8,558 nt of DNA from JAJKIP01 sp040509055 (GTDB lineage: Bacteria > Bacteroidota > Bacteroidia > Chitinophagales > Chitinophagaceae). The stretch covers positions 1 to 8,558 of the forward strand of contig JBEVLT010000457.1 in the NCBI GenBank assembly GCA_040509055.1, written 5' to 3'. Positions 5,783-8,558 of the stretch are shown here, one piece after another. Made by a program: the position numbers and the translations under genes. Below the pieces are notes generated by a model. That model was not told the origin of the DNA and ran no database searches. It was given only the letters and a program-made list of their open reading frames with translations. Every line of letters starts with the position of its first letter. The first letter of the stretch is position 1.

Positions 5783-6376
5783 TTGAGAAACAAAACTGCA
5801 AGAACCTACCTGACCACCAGAAACCTGTTTATCGTAAGCATCGCTGTTGCCGTGTTGACGGTGGTCGCCGTCTGGCTGCTGGGCCTGGGGCGCCACAGCA
5901 CGCTGTTTGAAAATTCACTCCTGTCCACCACCATCCTTTCTGCTGCATTTTTCCTGTTCCTCTCCATCGGGCTTTACAAGGGGGTGAAGCTAAAAGACAA
6001 TCTCGGAAGGATCACCGACCGGATCAAACTTGATAAATTGTCGGATCTCTCCGGAAAAATTGAGCTACCCGGCGAAATTCCTGATGCCGGCGAAGGACTG
6101 GGTGGCATTATTCTGGGCATTCTGGGCTGGATCCTTGTTGCTATTCTCCTGCTGATCTTTATCTGGGTGTTCGGGGCTGTGATGTGGGTGGCCATCCTGT
6201 CGTTCGCCGCCATGTTGTACTGGATATTTTTCAGGGCGCTGCGGCTGGTGTTCCGGCACTCTTACCAATGCAGACATAACCTGTCCGCGAGCATGACTTA
6301 CGCACTGGCTTATACCCTGCTGTATAATTGCTGGATATACGGCATTATCCTCGCCGCCCATTATCTCGTGCATTAG
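5783..6376 (+). CDS. Multi-pass membrane protein of unknown function, TTG start
   Basis: A 197-residue integral membrane protein that I do not recognise. Hydrophobic segments lie at about 14-35, 46-66, 105-129, 130-150 and 170-194. Between the second and third is a polar stretch (about 68-103, 'KDNLGRITDRIKLDKL' then an acidic 'PGEIPDAGEGLG'), probably a soluble loop or amphipathic helix at the membrane surface. After the fourth comes a basic segment with two His and a Cys (158-165). The frame has a stop codon at 5768-5770 and no ATG before residue 171, so TTG at 5783 is the best start; this codon is uncommon in this phylum. The 3' end overlaps the glycosyltransferase gene tail-to-tail. It may be co-transcribed with the 115-residue protein upstream. 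Confidence 0.68.
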   Translation: MRNKTARTYLTTRNLFIVSIAVAVLTVVAVWLLGLGRHSTLFENSLLSTTILSAAFFLFLSIGLYKGVKLKDNLGRITDRIKLDKLSDLSGKIELPGEIPDAGEGLGGIILGILGWILVAILLLIFIWVFGAVMWVAILSFAAMLYWIFFRALRLVFRHSYQCRHNLSASMTYALAYTLLYNCWIYGIILAAHYLVH

Positions 6377-7587
6377 CCTTTCTCTACCTTCCGGATGGCG
6401 TTGTAAATTTCGCTTACGTGGTTTTCCCAGGAGTGCGTTTGCGCATAGCGGATGCGTTCCTGTTGCAGCTGCGGGCTATTTTCCTGCAGGGCTTTTTCGA
6501 TCAGGGCTACATAATCTTCTTTGGTAACACCGAGATAGGTATGATCCGGGAATACGGACAGCATGAGTTCCGTAGCAGTAGCCACAACAGGCTTTCCCAT
6601 GGCCAGGTATTCATCGATCTTGCGCGGATAATTGCCGATCGTCACATTGTTGATGATCTGCGGATTGAGGCATACATCGAATGCGTTGATATAAGCAGGC
6701 AGGTCTTCCGGCCTCTTCGCACCCAGGAAATGAATATTGCGGATCTGGTGAAGGCTGCTGTTCTTAAACTGGTTGTCTTCCGGGCCTACGAGGACAATGT
6801 TCCACTCAGGATGCTGTAAGGCAATATGCTCCAGGATATCCAATCCCAGGCGCAGGCTTTCCAGGGCGCCTACATACCCGATCAGCGGATAACCCAGATG
6901 AGCGAGGTCGGCCGGCCTGGGCGTATCGCTTTTATTAATGAACAGGGAAAGATCGCAACCCTGCCCGATGAAATACGAATGCGGGTTGAACTTGCGGCAA
7001 TGCTCTGCAAAATAAAGGGAGTTGGTCAGGCAAAGATCGCTTTTGGCGATCAGCTGTGGCTCCAGCCGGGTACCATGCGTTTTCCAGTAATCCACACCCA
7101 GGATATAGTCCCGGTAGTAATACACGCTAACGACCGGCTTCAGCAACTCTTTCAGGTAGAACGTGCGTATGATATCGTTGTCATCAAAGAGTATAAAATC
7201 TTTGAAACCAAGCTCTTTTACGGCCCGAAGAATAGAACCTGCCAGTCTTTTGTTGTTGATCTTGTTGAACCAGGTAAAAACAGGCTCGTTCTTTATCCAG
7301 TTGATCGACTCGGCCATTTTATCCGGGTACAGGTTCCACATGCTCTTATTGATCTGTACCAGCCCCTTTTCCCGGCCATGGATTACATTCAGGCGCTTGC
7401 GCACCTTCGGGTCTTTCCTGTTGCGGAACAGGGTGATCCTGTCGAGCGGGTAATTCACGTACAGCACGCGGTTGTGCCGGCTGAATTCCAATGCCACATC
7501 CTTGCAGTTGCTGCCGATGGTAGTATCCCATGGCTGCAATCCTACTACAATGATATCGCGGTTCCTGATGCTGTTGTCGTCACTCAT
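6373..7587 (-). CDS. GT4-family glycosyltransferase (GT-B fold, TuaH-like)
   Basis: A 404-residue soluble or membrane-associated enzyme that transfers a sugar from a nucleotide-sugar donor, probably for surface-glycan assembly. The N-terminal acceptor domain begins 'DIIVVGLQPWDTTIGSNCKDVALEF' (in pieces over 11-35), a phrase I associate with TuaH-like transferases, with 'RVLYVNYPLDR' at 40-50. The C-terminal donor domain has 'PLIGYVGAL' (234-242), 'WNIVLVGPE' (262-270), 'FDVCLNPQ' (303-310) and 'YPRKIDEYLAMGKPVVAT' (320-337), where the DEYLAMGKPVVAT part carries the second Glu of the EX7E-type nucleotide-binding motif. The first acidic position of EX7E is not obvious (Arg/Lys at 322-323 instead). 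I chose the ATG at 7587 over 7626 because 'MSDDNSIRNRDIIVVGLQPW' places the first beta strand at the usual distance. Specificity cannot be told. It is divergent from the FkbM gene, suggesting a polysaccharide or O-antigen-like locus. Confidence 0.88.
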   Translation of the reverse strand: MSDDNSIRNRDIIVVGLQPWDTTIGSNCKDVALEFSRHNRVLYVNYPLDRITLFRNRKDPKVRKRLNVIHGREKGLVQINKSMWNLYPDKMAESINWIKNEPVFTWFNKINNKRLAGSILRAVKELGFKDFILFDDNDIIRTFYLKELLKPVVSVYYYRDYILGVDYWKTHGTRLEPQLIAKSDLCLTNSLYFAEHCRKFNPHSYFIGQGCDLSLFINKSDTPRPADLAHLGYPLIGYVGALESLRLGLDILEHIALQHPEWNIVLVGPEDNQFKNSSLHQIRNIHFLGAKRPEDLPAYINAFDVCLNPQIINNVTIGNYPRKIDEYLAMGKPVVATATELMLSVFPDHTYLGVTKEDYVALIEKALQENSPQLQQERIRYAQTHSWENHVSEIYNAIRKVEKG

Positions 7588-7691
7588 GTTCCAGATAAGG
7601 CTGCTGCTTTTGCCAGCCCGCCACAATTTTTCTCAAAATAGAAAAAAAAGTCTACCCGTGCCGGGGTGGGACAGGAATGCCCGTCCGGCTG

Positions 7692-7699
7692 CAAATATA
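7692..7699 (-). promoter_or_regulatory. Putative -7 box for the glycosyltransferase gene
   Basis: Read on the minus strand this is TATATTTG, a full match to the TAnnTTTG -7 consensus of Bacteroidota. It lies 105 nt upstream of the ATG at 7587, giving a leader of about 95-100 nt. No good TTTG -33 box is found at the right distance, so confidence is limited. Confidence 0.45.
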
Positions 7700-7713
7700 C
7701 CGGTCATACGGTT

Positions 7714-7721
7714 TATCTTTG
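7714..7721 (+). promoter_or_regulatory. Putative -7 box for the FkbM methyltransferase gene
   Basis: TATCTTTG is a full match to the TAnnTTTG -7 consensus, 48 nt before the ATG at 7769, predicting a leader of about 40-45 nt. The -33 region has no TTTG at 19-21 bp. It sits back to back with the minus-strand box, the two separated by 14 bp, so the two polymerases would compete for the same stretch. Confidence 0.5.
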
Positions 7722-7768
7722 TTTACCCTGCTGTGGGAAATCTCAACCTTGTCAAAATCCATGAGGTC

Positions 7769-8503
7769 ATGATCAAAGACTTTATCAGAACACTGAGCCA
7801 GAAAATAGTTGGTTATAAAAAATACCTGTTCCTGTTCTCCCTTTTCACCATCCGCCGCATCCGGAGCGGGAGCCATGAAAAAGAGTTTACTTTTTTTATG
7901 GGACTGCTGCCGGAAGAGGGTACGATTCTCGACATCGGGGCCAATATCGGGATCATGACGGTAAGCATAGCCCGGAAATTTACCCGTGCCCGCGTAGTTG
8001 CATTTGAGCCGATCCCCAACAATATAGAAGCGCTGGAAAAAGTGGTAAAGCATTATAAGCTGACCAATGTAACCGTTTTTAAAACGGCATTGGGTGAACA
8101 GGCCGGCGAGCTGAAAATGATCCTGCCGGTAGTGAACAATTCAAAAATGCAGGGGCTGAGCCATGTGGTAGAGGACGGGAATACCGGAGAGAAAGGCATG
8201 GTTTATACCGTGCCGGTACAAAAGCTGGACGATATACCCAGCCTGCAGGCCGCAGCACGCATCACGGGGATCAAGATAGACGTAGAAAATTTTGAATACT
8301 ATGTACTCAAAGGCGGTGAGACGCTGCTGAGAAAACACATGCCCATCATTTACTGCGAGCTGTGGGACAATGACCGGCGAAAACTCTGTATGGATTACCT
8401 GACCGGGCTGGGGTATGCGATCCATATCTATGATGGTAAAGGACTGGTGCCCTTTACCGGCCAGCCTGTTATTAATTTCTTCTTTATCGCCGGGAAAAAC
8501 TAA
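7769..8503 (+). CDS. FkbM-family SAM-dependent methyltransferase
   Basis: A 244-residue class I methyltransferase of the FkbM type, which mostly O-methylates sugars or polyketides. The SAM-binding motif I is 'ILDIGANIGIMTVSIAR' (53-69), followed by the acidic loop after strand 2, 'VVAFEPIPNNIEALEKVV' (76-93), a family hallmark. The later signature is 'GIKIDVENFEYYVLKGGETLL' (in pieces over 167-187), where the usual KIDVEGFE reads KIDVENFE. The C-terminal part 'MPIIYCELWDNDRRK' and 'LGYAIHIYDGKGL' fits the family. Residues 1-40 are basic and partly hydrophobic ('YLFLFSLFTIRR', 19-30), possibly membrane-associating. I chose the ATG at 7769 rather than 7472 because the extra 99 residues run antisense through the glycosyltransferase gene and show no homology. 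The complete stop lies 55 nt from the window end. Probable substrate: a sugar of the glycan made by neighbouring transferases (inference). Confidence 0.9.
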   Translation: MIKDFIRTLSQKIVGYKKYLFLFSLFTIRRIRSGSHEKEFTFFMGLLPEEGTILDIGANIGIMTVSIARKFTRARVVAFEPIPNNIEALEKVVKHYKLTNVTVFKTALGEQAGELKMILPVVNNSKMQGLSHVVEDGNTGEKGMVYTVPVQKLDDIPSLQAAARITGIKIDVENFEYYVLKGGETLLRKHMPIIYCELWDNDRRKLCMDYLTGLGYAIHIYDGKGLVPFTGQPVINFFFIAGKN

Positions 8504-8558
8504 CAGCCCGGATCCGTTACGCTATATTCAACTGATTGTGGATAGTTATTCTTTTTCA

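Noticed and set aside
6826..7641. Long plus-strand ORF of 271 codons, and its neighbour at 6328-6819
   Set aside because: Both lie wholly antisense to the glycosyltransferase gene, whose motifs are unambiguous; their translations show no domain.
7648..7672. Hairpin plus T tract on the minus strand in the glycosyltransferase leader, resembling an attenuator
   Set aside because: The stem is only 4 bp (CCCG / CGGG) with a 3-nt loop and five bases before the T tract; not convincing.
7472..7768. N-terminal extension of the FkbM ORF to an ATG at 7472
   Set aside because: The 99 extra residues run antisense through the glycosyltransferase start and have no family similarity; the -7 box at 7714 would lie inside it.
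8504..8558. Right-edge noncoding stretch
   Set aside because: Too short to judge; no hairpin with a T tract and no full promoter match seen.

Overview
The window looks like a chromosomal segment of a Bacteroidota bacterium, most likely Chitinophagaceae or a close relative. The grounds are the protein families (an uncharacterised HQLQNL-motif protein, SIMPL, FkbM, and a GT4 enzyme of the 'GLQPWD' type), base composition near half G+C, promoter boxes resembling the Bacteroidota TTTG / TAnnTTTG consensus, and the lack of Shine-Dalgarno-like tracts before most starts. The genus is inference. I see no rRNA, tRNA, CRISPR array, insertion sequence or phage structural gene.

Layout. (1) 78-497, minus: a small protein of an uncharacterised Bacteroidota family. 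(2) 598-1893, plus: a two-gene operon with an ArsR-type repressor, overlapping by 11 nt a single ORF that joins an AHSA1/SRPBCC domain to a PhnB-like VOC domain. Two near-identical palindromes 26 bp apart overlay the promoter just before the repressor start and look like its own operators. (3) 1949-5214, plus: an exported protein of unknown function, an ECF-like sigma factor, a single-pass membrane protein that is probably its anti-sigma factor, and an exported SIMPL-domain protein, closed by a strong intrinsic terminator at 5223-5270. (4) 5372-6376, plus: two small multi-pass membrane proteins of unknown function, the second starting with TTG. (5) 6373-7587, minus: a GT4-type glycosyltransferase whose stop codon overlaps that of the preceding membrane protein. 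(6) 7769-8503, plus: an FkbM-type methyltransferase divergent from the glycosyltransferase, with back-to-back -7 boxes between them.

How they may work together. The ArsR cassette looks like a self-regulated small-molecule-responsive unit with an unknown ligand. The sigma operon looks like an envelope-sensing unit: cytoplasmic sigma, membrane-bound partner with a long proline-rich periplasmic tail, and two exported proteins as possible sensors, modulators or effectors. The GT4/FkbM pair points to the edge of a surface-glycan locus continuing to the right.

The least ordinary features are the SRPBCC-VOC fusion with its paired operators and the sigma operon that begins with an unrecognised exported protein. 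Nothing here proves a new biological system.
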